Shown: positions 1 through 6,633, counted from the stretch's first letter. The stretch is DNA of 10,318 nt from Oscillospiraceae bacterium (GCA_015066165.1 SVOX01000042.1:1-10318), one strand, 5' to 3'. Numbers and translations: made by a program. Notes: generated by a model not told the origin, from the sequence alone.

Positions 1-144
1 TAAATTAAAAAGTTTCCGTTTTTTTGAAATATTTTCTAATTTGAATTTTACAAAAATCCACAACAAAATCAAACAATTTGTTACAGTGTGGAAATTTGCT
101 TTAAAACTTAAATACATAAAATAAATAATTAATGGTAATTATTT

Positions 145-209
145 AATATTTATACCTTTTTTGATTGACAAATAGTGTAACATTGTGTTATAAAATAGGT
201 ATAAATATT
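145..209. promoter_or_regulatory. Operator-like inverted repeats around and inside the promoter
   Basis: A perfect 13-base inverted repeat has one arm at 145-157 (AATATTTATACCT), upstream of the -35 box, and the other at 197-209 (AGGTATAAATATT), over the expected transcription start. A second palindrome, TAACA-ttg-TGTTA (178-190), fills the spacer and touches the -10 box. Because the left arm of the long repeat lies upstream of the transcription start, it cannot form an RNA hairpin with the right arm. A DNA-binding repressor or looping site is therefore the simpler reading. The repeats are seen; the regulator is unknown. AT-rich DNA produces some palindromes by chance. Confidence 0.45.
165..194 (+). 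promoter_or_regulatory. Sigma-A-type promoter of the DUF4838/deacetylase operon
   Basis: A perfect -35 box TTGACA lies at 165-170 and a near-consensus -10 box TATAAA at 189-194, with an 18-base spacer. Transcription would start near 201-203, about 30 bases before the ATG at 232. The gene's ribosome binding site TAGGTG (219-224) sits 7 bases before that ATG. DNA upstream (1-164) is A/T-tract rich, as in UP-element regions. The boxes are seen directly; promoter activity is inferred. Confidence 0.7.
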
Positions 210-231
210 TTAAGAAATTAGGTGTTTTCTT

Positions 232-2136
232 ATGAACAGTAAAGTTATTGCCTTTGCCCGTGAAGAACTTGAAAAATATCTTAAAAAAGTGGGCTACCGT
301 GCACAAATCGAACTTGGTCTTTTTGAAGATTTCGGTATAGACGAAAAGGTTGAAGACCCGTTTTTTGATGACGGTTACGTTATTAAAGTACATAATAACA
401 AGGGCTTTATTGCAGGTGTGAACGAAAGAAGCGTTCTATTCGGTGTTTACCGCCTTTTAGAAGAATGGGGTATTACTTGGGTACGTCCCGGTCCTAACGG
501 CGACCATTTGCCCGAAAATCCTTCTTCACCTGACCTTGATATAAACGAAAAACCGTCTTTACGCTACCGCACAATGTGTATTGAGGGTGCTATCAGCTTT
601 GAAAACGTTCTTGATATGGTTGACTATATCGCTAAGGTTGGTTTTAACGGCTACTTTGTTCAGTTCGAAAACGCTTTCCAATTCTTTAACGCTTGGTACT
701 CTCATAAGCAAAACCCCTACAAAGAACCTGAAGAATTCAACTATCAGATGGTTGATGACTTTATGCTAAAACTTGATGAAGAAATTCACAAGCGCGGTCT
801 TTTATTCCACCGTATTGGTCACGGTTGGCATTCTTTCCCATTTGGTATTCCGGACGACCCTGCAAAAAGACCGAAAGAGGCACCTGAAGGATATGTTGAC
901 ATTTGCGCTGAAAAAGACGGCAAACGTGAAGTTGACAAAAACGGTTTCTACTATAATCAACTTTGCTTCACCCGTCCTCGAGTTATTAACACTATTGCCG
1001 ATGCAGTTATTAAATACTTTAACGAACACCCAGAAGTTGACGTACTTCACTTCTGGCTTGCCGATGCACTCAATAACACCTGTGAATGTGAGGATTGCGC
1101 AAAGTACCGTTATTCAGATGCTTACGTAAATATCATTAATGAAGTAACAGACCGTATGAAAGCAAACGGTATTACTAAAAAGATTATTCCTATCGCATTT
1201 CTTAATACACTATGGCCTCCAATTCAAGAAAAACTTCGCAATAAAGAATGTCTTGCTATGACTTGGGCTCCTATAACCCGTACATACGTAAAGTCATTCC
1301 CCAATGGCCACCAAAGACTCACAGCACCTGAATACAAGATTAACGGTTATCACAAATCTTACGACATTGACGAAAACCTTTCATATCTTTATGAGTGGCA
1401 AAAAGAATTTGAAGGCGACTGGATTGATTACGACTACCATCTTATGTGGGACCAAACACTTGAAGCAGGTGGCGAAGGTATTGCTAAAATCATAAGTGAA
1501 GACCTTAAAAACTTTGAATCATTGGGACTTAAAGGTCTTACCACTTGCCAACTTCAAAGAAACGCTTTCCCAACTTCTATTGGTATGACCACAATGGCAA
1601 AAACTATGTGGAATAAAGATGCCGATTTCGATAAAATTCGCGAAAAACTTTACTTTGGCACGTTTGGCCGCGGTGCAGCGCAACCGCTTATGGAATACTT
1701 CTCTACCCTTTCTGATTGTTTTGATTTAGCGCTTATCAAAGACGAAGCATCAGGCCATGACGTTATTGACAAAGATGCTGATAAATCAGAAGACGTTGCT
1801 ATTCTTAAAGCAAAAATGGAAAAAGCAATTAAAACTATGGCTGATATTGAACCATTTATTAAAGCACACTTTGTAAACTATGACCCTTGTGAGCACGATT
1901 CTTGGCGTTATCTTGATTTGCACCGTCAAATCTACACCTTACTTGCCAAGTCAATTCTTGCACGAATTAACGGCGAATATGAAAAAGCAAATCAACTTCG
2001 TGATGAATGTTTTGATTTTGCGTTCAAAAATGAAGATTTCTTGCAACCTGTATTTGACTGCTTCCGTTTTAGCGGTATAGCAAAAGGTAGAATTCGTGTA
2101 GCCAACCCCGAAATTGGCGCACCTGCACTTATCTAA
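232..2136 (+). CDS. DUF4838 domain protein with GH67-like N-terminal domain (putative glycosidase-like)
   Basis: This encodes 634 residues. Residues 50-90 (IKVHNNKGFIAGVNERSVLF, then GVYRLLEEWGITWVRPG) resemble the small N-terminal domain found ahead of alpha-glucuronidase (GH67) and hexosaminidase barrels. The middle resembles DUF4838: a (beta/alpha)-barrel-like stretch from about 110, HRIGHGWHSFPFG around 193-205, and a strand HFWLAD at 273-278 followed by C284-x-C286-x2-C289, matching the family's Asp plus CxCxxC block. There is no signal peptide, so it probably acts in the cytoplasm. The start is fixed by TAGGTG 7 bases upstream and the promoter just before it. The deacetylase follows after 15 bases, which suggests joint work on an imported, acetylated or uronate-containing glycan fragment. 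No substrate can be read from the sequence, and I know of no firmly assigned activity for DUF4838. Confidence 0.75.
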   Translation: MNSKVIAFAREELEKYLKKVGYRAQIELGLFEDFGIDEKVEDPFFDDGYVIKVHNNKGFIAGVNERSVLFGVYRLLEEWGITWVRPGPNGDHLPENPSSPDLDINEKPSLRYRTMCIEGAISFENVLDMVDYIAKVGFNGYFVQFENAFQFFNAWYSHKQNPYKEPEEFNYQMVDDFMLKLDEEIHKRGLLFHRIGHGWHSFPFGIPDDPAKRPKEAPEGYVDICAEKDGKREVDKNGFYYNQLCFTRPRVINTIADAVIKYFNEHPEVDVLHFWLADALNNTCECEDCAKYRYSDAYVNIINEVTDRMKANGITKKIIPIAFLNTLWPPIQEKLRNKECLAMTWAPITRTYVKSFPNGHQRLTAPEYKINGYHKSYDIDENLSYLYEWQKEFEGDWIDYDYHLMWDQTLEAGGEGIAKIISEDLKNFESLGLKGLTTCQLQRNAFPTSIGMTTMAKTMWNKDADFDKIREKLYFGTFGRGAAQPLMEYFSTLSDCFDLALIKDEASGHDVIDKDADKSEDVAILKAKMEKAIKTMADIEPFIKAHFVNYDPCEHDSWRYLDLHRQIYTLLAKSILARINGEYEKANQLRDECFDFAFKNEDFLQPVFDCFRFSGIAKGRIRVANPEIGAPALI

Positions 2137-2151
2137 TATTAGGAGAACAAT

Positions 2152-3003
2152 ATGCAACACAGACATTTGCGTTTTCCAAACGGAAAATATAAAGCATTTA
2201 CAATGAGTTATGACGACGGTTGGGCACAGGATAAACGCTTTTCCGACATTATAACTAAATACGGTATTAAATCTACTTTCAACATTATAAGCCATGATAT
2301 TGGCAAAGAAAAAATCCTTACCAAAGAAGAAATTAAAGAATATATTATCGACCGAGGGCATGAAATTGCTGTCCACGGCGCCGAACACCGTGCAAACGGA
2401 CTTCAAAGAGCAATCGGCGGTATTCAGGATATTCTTAATTGCCGTCTTGAACTTGAAAAAGAATTTGGCTGTATAGTTCGTGGTATGGCTTATGCTTATA
2501 CCGGCATTACCGTTTTTAATAACGGTGAAAGTTACGAAAACGTAAAGCGCTATCTTAAAGATTTAGATATTGCTTATTCTCGTTCTTTGGCATACAATAA
2601 TGATGAGTTTTTCTTGCCTTCTGATTGGTATAATTGGTTACCTAACACTCACCATCAAGGCGAACATGCTTTGGAATATGTTGAAAAGTTTATAAACCTT
2701 AAAGAAAGCAGTTGTAATGCTTGGCGTATGCCCCGCCTTTTATACGTTTTTGGTCATACTTACGAGTTTGACAGCAACAACAACTGGGACAGACTTGAAA
2801 CCATTTGCCAAATGATTAGCAGCCAAGATGATATCTGGTGCGCTACCAATATTGAGATTTATGACTATGTAATGGCATATAACTCTCTTATTTACAGTGC
2901 TGACGAAACCAAGATTTACAACCCAACGCTTAAAACAATTTGGCTTGACATTGACGGAAAGCCATACGTTGTAAAATCAGGCGAAACAATTGAAATTGCA
3001 TAA
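2152..3003 (+). CDS. Polysaccharide deacetylase (NodB-homology, CE4-like)
   Basis: This 283-residue protein carries the NodB-fold motifs in order. Motif 1 is MSYDDGW (18-24; D21 as general base, D22 as metal ligand). Motif 2 is HGAEH (75-79; metal-binding H75 and H79). Motif 3 is a degenerate VRGMAYAY (109-116) in place of the usual RxPY. Family members are metal-dependent hydrolases that remove N- or O-acetyl groups from sugars. It lacks a signal peptide or membrane segment, unlike the many CE4 enzymes that act on cell-wall peptidoglycan or chitin, so a cytoplasmic small-saccharide substrate is more likely. A clear AGGAGA site (2141-2146) precedes the ATG by 5 bases, and the gene follows the DUF4838 gene by 15 bases, implying one transcript. 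The family call is firm; the substrate is inferred only as 'acetylated sugar'. Confidence 0.85.
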   Translation: MQHRHLRFPNGKYKAFTMSYDDGWAQDKRFSDIITKYGIKSTFNIISHDIGKEKILTKEEIKEYIIDRGHEIAVHGAEHRANGLQRAIGGIQDILNCRLELEKEFGCIVRGMAYAYTGITVFNNGESYENVKRYLKDLDIAYSRSLAYNNDEFFLPSDWYNWLPNTHHQGEHALEYVEKFINLKESSCNAWRMPRLLYVFGHTYEFDSNNNWDRLETICQMISSQDDIWCATNIEIYDYVMAYNSLIYSADETKIYNPTLKTIWLDIDGKPYVVKSGETIEIA

Positions 3004-3007
3004 ATTT

Positions 3008-3043
3008 AAAAGGTACTTGAACAATCGTTCAAGTACCTTTTTT
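3008..3043. terminator. Rho-independent terminator after the deacetylase, probably bidirectional
   Basis: A perfect 12-bp stem (3011-3022 with 3027-3038) closes a 4-base loop AATC and is followed by TTTTT. Three A residues before the stem can pair with the T run, so the structure has T tracts on both strands. It can serve the + strand operon and the converging - strand small gene. Confidence 0.92.
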
Positions 3044-3064
3044 CATATATACCTCTAAAATATT

Positions 3065-3280
3065 TTAATAAAACCAAAAGCCCAAATCCCAAACTCTTTT
3101 AATCCATATAAAAAGAACTACAGCCACATACAAAGCTATTATAGCACAGATTAAATGCAAAATCGCCTTTGGTTTTCTTATCAGTTTAAAACATCTTACA
3201 AAATTGAACACTGCGGTAGCTAAAGACAAAACAACGATAATCAATATTATGACAGGAAAAATAAAATTAAGACTTTTCAT
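3065..3280 (-). CDS. Small two-helix membrane protein, unknown function
   Basis: I do not recognise this 71-residue protein. It has two strongly hydrophobic segments, about residues 6-27 and 39-60, joined by a basic loop (KLIRKPK, 32-38), and it ends in an aromatic tail (WDLGFWFY). The charge pattern suggests a hairpin membrane protein with the loop in the cytoplasm. An ATG six codons upstream (3298) is possible, but it lies inside the T tract of the preceding hairpin with no good ribosome binding site. The internal ATG at 3280 has only a weak TTGGTG about 7 bases away. It lies downstream of the prs gene on the same strand and could be expressed by read-through. A clean hydrophobic pattern in a gap with no competing gene makes it plausible, though a chance ORF is not excluded. 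Confidence 0.5.
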   Translation of the reverse strand: MKSLNFIFPVIILIIVVLSLATAVFNFVRCFKLIRKPKAILHLICAIIALYVAVVLFIWIKRVWDLGFWFY

Positions 3281-3298
3281 AAATACACCAAAAAACAT

Positions 3299-3325
3299 AA
3301 GGGAGGCATAATGCCTCCCCTACAA
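3299..3325 (-). terminator. GC-rich palindrome downstream of prs: terminator and REP-like repeat
   Basis: On the - strand the sequence TTGTAGGGGAGGCA runs into an 8-bp perfect stem GGGAGGCA/TGCCTCCC (3301-3308 with 3312-3319) around a 3-base loop, followed by TTATGTTTTTT. It lies 13 bases past the prs stop codon, so it can act as that gene's terminator, with an imperfect T run. Its GC-rich character stands out against the AT-rich surroundings. It also resembles the TGTAGGGG-headed short palindromes that I recall as dispersed in many gut Clostridia genomes. That resemblance is from memory and not verified. Confidence 0.65.
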
Positions 3326-3337
3326 TCCAATTATAAA

Positions 3338-4465
3338 CTATTTATTTTCGTATTTTTCAACGATTTTCTTAATACGGTCAACAGGGTCTAAAAGACTGCT
3401 GATTGAGTTATCATAGTTAAGTGTTTCAATAAGAAGTGCTATGTACTTTGACATATTAACACTGCAGTACCATTCACGTGACAAAAGTTCAGGTGTTTGG
3501 TAAATAAGGTTTGTAGTAAATACCTTGTCAATAAGACCGTTTTCATAATATTCGTCAAACTTTTCAAGACCTTCAACAAAAAGACCAAAGGTTGAGAAAA
3601 CAAAAATTCTTCCCGCACCCTTTTCTTTAAGTTTAGCGGCAATATCGAGCATTGATTCGCCCGAAGAAATCATATCGTCAACAAGGATAAGGTCTTTACC
3701 CTTAATATCGTTACCCAAAAATTCGTGTGCTTCGATGGGGTTTCTACCGTTAACAATAACCGAATAGTTACGGCGTTTGTAGAACATACCAAGTTCAAGA
3801 CCCAATACCGAAGAATAATATATACAACGTCCCATACCACCTTCGTCAGGAGAAACTATCATAGTATGTTCACGGTCGAGTTTAATGTCAGGTACAGTTT
3901 TTAAAAGGGCTTTTATCATTTGATATGCCGCCTGAACATTGTCAAATCCCTCAAGCGGAATTGCATTATTAACACGTGGGTCGTGAGCATCAAAAGTAAT
4001 AATATTTTTTACACCCATAGAAACCAATTCTTGCAAAGCCATTGCACAGTCCATAGATTCACGAGCAGTTCTTCTGTGTTGTCTGCCTTCATAAAGCATT
4101 GGCATAATAACAGTAATTCTTCTTGCCTTTCCGCCAAGCGCTGCTATAACACGTTTTAAATCTTGATAATGGTCGTCAGGACTCATTGGGACAGTTTTGC
4201 CATACATCTTGTATTCTACGCTGTAGTTAAAGCAGTCACAAATAATGTAAACGTCCAAACCACGTGCAGTATGCTTAAGTACTGCCTTGGCTTCGCCTGT
4301 TCCAAAACGAGGACAGTTTGCAGGAACTACAAATGTTTCATCATCAGGAATTTCACGCCACTGTTTTAAATAATAATCCACCTTTGAAGAAATGTCTTCA
4401 CATCCGCGCATACTAATTACAGCCAAGTCACCGTAAGGAGTATGCTTAAAATCAACACATGCCAT
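3338..4465 (-). CDS. prs: Ribose-phosphate pyrophosphokinase, long divergent form
   Basis: The enzyme makes PRPP from ribose 5-phosphate and ATP in the cytoplasm, feeding nucleotide, NAD, His and Trp synthesis. Recognisable blocks run in family order: RFGTGE (53-58), the flexible-loop equivalent EGRQHRRTARES (126-137), FDAHDPR (158-164) where classical enzymes have DLHAxQIQG, VSPDEGG (204-210), KRR (230-232), and the PRPP loop DLILVDDMISSGES (258-271). At 375 residues it is about 60 longer than the usual ~315. The second active-site block and the PRPP loop (VDDMISSGES versus the common DDIIDTAGT) are clearly altered. It may be a clostridial variant or a paralog rather than the only Prs. The site AGGGGGC (4480-4474) is 8 bases before the ATG and supports the start. 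The gene is divergent from thyX. Confidence 0.85.
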   Translation of the reverse strand: MACVDFKHTPYGDLAVISMRGCEDISSKVDYYLKQWREIPDDETFVVPANCPRFGTGEAKAVLKHTARGLDVYIICDCFNYSVEYKMYGKTVPMSPDDHYQDLKRVIAALGGKARRITVIMPMLYEGRQHRRTARESMDCAMALQELVSMGVKNIITFDAHDPRVNNAIPLEGFDNVQAAYQMIKALLKTVPDIKLDREHTMIVSPDEGGMGRCIYYSSVLGLELGMFYKRRNYSVIVNGRNPIEAHEFLGNDIKGKDLILVDDMISSGESMLDIAAKLKEKGAGRIFVFSTFGLFVEGLEKFDEYYENGLIDKVFTTNLIYQTPELLSREWYCSVNMSKYIALLIETLNYDNSISSLLDPVDRIKKIVEKYENK

Positions 4466-4491
4466 TTTAAAAAGCCCCCTATTTATTATTA

Positions 4492-4520
4492 ATTATATAA
4501 TATCATAAAATTTGCGATAA
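4492..4520 (-). promoter_or_regulatory. Candidate promoter of prs
   Basis: On the - strand, TATAAT lies at 4497-4492, with a poor -35 TTATCG 17 bases upstream (4520-4515). An alternative pairs a perfect TTGACA (4558-4553) at 17 bases with TAAAAA (4535-4530). The region is so A/T rich that the choice between them is uncertain. Either would give a leader of roughly 20-60 bases before the prs ATG. Confidence 0.4.
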
Positions 4521-4582
4521 AAAAAGTCTTTTTTAAATTTTTTTAAAAATTTTGTCAAATTTTAATTTTTTTACAATTTTTA

Positions 4583-4611
4583 TTGAATAATATATTGATT
4601 TTTGATATAAT
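4583..4611 (+). promoter_or_regulatory. Promoter of the thyX-tmk-mltG operon
   Basis: The -35 box TTGAAT (4583-4588) and a perfect -10 box TATAAT (4606-4611) are separated by exactly 17 bases. The expected start of transcription is near 4618, leaving a leader of about 28 bases before the thyX ATG. Long A and T tracts at 4519-4580 lie just upstream and may bend DNA or act as an UP element. Confidence 0.7.
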
Positions 4612-4645
4612 AAATTGAATATATACTTTGAAAGGTAAGATACTT

Positions 4646-5419
4646 ATGGCAAAGGTTTATCTTTTAGCACATACTCCTTCCCCTGAACATACCGTAGCAA
4701 GTGCGGCAAAACTTTGTTACAGCAGTTCAAACATCACAGGTTTACGTGAAAACTTAACTGATGAAAGTGCAGCAAAATTTGTTGAAATGCTTGCTGAAAT
4801 CGGTCACGAAAGCCCTATTGAACACGCTTCGTTCACCTTTGGTATTGAAGGTGTTTCACGTGCTTTATTGGCGCAAATTACCCGTCACAGAATGGCTTCG
4901 TTTTCGGTAAAGAGCCAACGTTACGTTCGTGAAGGTGCCTTTGAATACGTAACCCCGCCTGAAATCGAGGCAGTACCCGAAGCAAAAGAAATATATGACG
5001 AAATTATGGCCGAAGACCAAAAAAGGTACGACCGCCTTACCGAAATTCTAAAAGAAAAACACTTGAAAATGTTTTTAGAAGAAGGCAAAGACGAAAAAAC
5101 CGCCAATAGAATGGCTGAAAAAAAGGCGATTGAAGATGCCCGTTTTGTGCTTCCAAACGCTTGTGAAACCCAAATGATTATGACAATGAACGCCCGTTCA
5201 CTTATGAACTTCTTTAAACACCGTTGTTGTAACCGTGCACAATGGGAAATAAAAGACGTTGCCGACCAAATGTTAGCGCTTGTGTTAAAAGTAGCGCCCG
5301 AACTATTCAAAAGTGCAGGTCCTGCTTGTGTGCGTGGTGCTTGCAGTGAAGGCAAAATGACCTGCGGTAAAGCAAAAGAAATAAGAGAATTTTATGAAGG
5401 ACTTAAAAACAATGGGTAA
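4646..5419 (+). CDS. thyX: FAD-dependent thymidylate synthase ThyX
   Basis: ThyX methylates dUMP to dTMP using methylenetetrahydrofolate, NADPH and FAD, replacing ThyA. The diagnostic RHR-x7-S motif is intact (R80-H81-R82 ... S90, in TRHRMASFSVKSQRY). A second family block, HRCCNRAQWEIK (192-203), is also present. The 257-residue length is typical. The frame stays open to 4628, but GAAAGG (4630-4635) sits 10 bases before the ATG at 4646 and fixes the start there. The C-terminus carries C228, C233 and C240 in GPACVRGACSEGKMTCGK, with C194-C195 inside the second block; this could be a metal site, but no such role is established here. It is the first gene of the operon and overlaps tmk by 8 bases, so the dTMP-making and dTMP-phosphorylating genes may be translationally coupled. 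Confidence 0.95.
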   Translation: MAKVYLLAHTPSPEHTVASAAKLCYSSSNITGLRENLTDESAAKFVEMLAEIGHESPIEHASFTFGIEGVSRALLAQITRHRMASFSVKSQRYVREGAFEYVTPPEIEAVPEAKEIYDEIMAEDQKRYDRLTEILKEKHLKMFLEEGKDEKTANRMAEKKAIEDARFVLPNACETQMIMTMNARSLMNFFKHRCCNRAQWEIKDVADQMLALVLKVAPELFKSAGPACVRGACSEGKMTCGKAKEIREFYEGLKNNG

Positions 5420-6074
5420 ATTAATAGTTATTGAAGGTCTTGACGGAAGCGGTAAATCAACCCAACTTGAACTTTTGCCAAAAAACCTTGAAAAGCACGG
5501 AATCAACTGTAAAACAGTTTCTTTCCCTGATTATGACAATCCCTCAAGCACCCTTGTTAAAATGTATTTAAAGGGCGATTTTGGCAAAAAGCCGAACGAC
5601 GTTAACGCTTTTGCAGCTTCAACATTTTACTGTGTTGACCGTTACGCTTCATTTAAAGCAAACTGGGGCGAGTTTTATAATGGCGGCGGTACAGTTGTTG
5701 CCGGTAGATACACCACCTCTAACGCTGTTCACCAATGTTCAAAATTGCCCGAAAGTGAATGGGAAACGTTTTTAGAATGGCTTTATGACTTTGAATATAA
5801 CAAGGTTTCAATCCCTAAACCCGACAAAGTAATTTTCCTTGATATGCCAATTGAAGTGTCACAAAAATTACTATCAGGCAGATACAAAGGTGACGAAAGC
5901 AAAAAAGATATTCACGAAAGCGATACCGAATATTTGGCACGTTGCCGTAAAGCCGCATTATTTACCGCAAAATATTCGGGTTGGGAAATTATTTCTTGTG
6001 CTAAAGATGGTAATGCCAGAAGTATTGAAGATATTGCGAACGACGTTTTAAATGCTTGTTTGCAAGTTTATTAA
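5412..6074 (+). CDS. tmk: Thymidylate kinase (dTMP kinase), variant
   Basis: The enzyme phosphorylates dTMP to dTDP with ATP, the step after ThyX. The 220-residue protein has the P-loop GLDGSGKST (9-17), a DRY at 76-78 (CVDRYAS), the strand KVIFLDMP (139-146) and an arginine/lysine-rich lid at about 153-165. The region normally reading DR[YH]xxS reads AGRYTTSNAVHQ (97-108), with Gly98 where the Asp of the canonical motif is expected. An upstream ATG at 5394 is possible, but AAGGA (5397-5401) precedes the ATG at 5412 at suitable spacing, and MGKLIVIEG is the normal N-terminus. The start codon lies inside the end of thyX. The family and pathway are well supported by both sequence and neighbour; the effect of the substitution is unknown. 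Confidence 0.9.
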   Translation: MGKLIVIEGLDGSGKSTQLELLPKNLEKHGINCKTVSFPDYDNPSSTLVKMYLKGDFGKKPNDVNAFAASTFYCVDRYASFKANWGEFYNGGGTVVAGRYTTSNAVHQCSKLPESEWETFLEWLYDFEYNKVSIPKPDKVIFLDMPIEVSQKLLSGRYKGDESKKDIHESDTEYLARCRKAALFTAKYSGWEIISCAKDGNARSIEDIANDVLNACLQVY

Positions 6075-6083
6075 GGTGATAAA

Positions 6084-6620
6084 ATGATTTATATTTTTTT
6101 AGCAAACGGTTTTGAAGAAACAGAAGCGTTAGTACCGCTTGATATTCTTAGAAGAGCCAAAGTTGAAGTTAAGACTGTTGGAATTGGCGGAAAAACTATT
6201 GTTGGCAGTCACGGAATTTCGGTAAACTGTGATACTGTAAGCAAAGATTTATCATTTAATGATTTAAAGGGTATAGTTCTCCCCGGCGGACTTCCCGGTG
6301 CTACAAACATTGAAGCCGACAGTACTGTACAAAATGCCATTGCCTACTGTGCAAAAAACGGTTTGCTTATATCGGCAATTTGCGCCGCTCCCCAAATTTT
6401 AGGCCACAAGGACCTTTTAAACGGTAAAAATGCCGTTTGTTTCCCCGGTTTTGAAAAAGAATTAAAAGGTGCTAAAATTCAAAACCAAAAGGTTGTACGT
6501 GACGGTAATTTTATTACTGCTTGGGGCGCAGGTGCCGCTTTTGAGTTTGGTTTTGAAATTCTTTGTTACCTAACAAATAGCGACACTGCAAAAAGTATGC
6601 GAGAATCTATGAAATATTAA
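6084..6620 (+). CDS. DJ-1/PfpI family protein (YajL/ThiJ-like)
   Basis: At 178 residues this is a typical single-domain DJ-1 superfamily protein. It starts IFLANGFEETEALVPLDILR, containing the conserved Glu (E14) that supports the reactive cysteine. The nucleophile elbow is ISAICAAPQILG with C100, and the GIVLPGGLPGA strand (63-73) precedes it. Members are cytoplasmic and are reported as chaperones, glyoxalases or deglycases; the last activity is disputed. I therefore do not assign a reaction. The site AAGGTG (6073-6078) overlaps the tmk stop codon and lies 5 bases before the ATG, so it belongs to the thyX operon. No special link to dTMP or wall synthesis is apparent. Confidence 0.9.
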   Translation: MIYIFLANGFEETEALVPLDILRRAKVEVKTVGIGGKTIVGSHGISVNCDTVSKDLSFNDLKGIVLPGGLPGATNIEADSTVQNAIAYCAKNGLLISAICAAPQILGHKDLLNGKNAVCFPGFEKELKGAKIQNQKVVRDGNFITAWGAGAAFEFGFEILCYLTNSDTAKSMRESMKY

Positions 6621-6633
6621 CGGAGCATTAAAA

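Noticed and set aside
1..144. AT-rich start of the window considered as the end of a gene or a repeat array
   Set aside because: All frames are short and there are no periodic repeats, tRNA or hairpin with T tract; only the small palindrome at 72-82 is visible.
139..393. 84-residue ORF on the - strand over the promoter and start of the DUF4838 gene
   Set aside because: It overlaps a strong + strand promoter and a real gene, is Phe/Lys-rich low-complexity as expected from AT-rich antisense, and shows no recognisable family.
1951..2406. 151-residue ORF on the - strand across the DUF4838/deacetylase junction
   Set aside because: It lies antisense to two genes with clear motifs and has no domain features; it is a shadow of + strand codon usage.
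4500..4580. A/T-tract run between prs and thyX considered as terminator or small RNA
   Set aside because: Pairings such as AAAAAAG/CTTTTTT are low-complexity A:T matches with no GC core. The tracts are better explained as promoter-upstream DNA of two divergent genes.
4628..4645. Upstream TTG start for thyX
   Set aside because: The ribosome binding site GAAAGG lies inside this extension and serves the ATG at 4646, and ThyX proteins begin at the MAKVYLL position.
4921..5355. 144-residue ORF on the - strand inside thyX
   Set aside because: Ser/Ala/Ile-rich antisense shadow of a gene with intact RHR-x7-S motif; no ribosome binding site or family resemblance.
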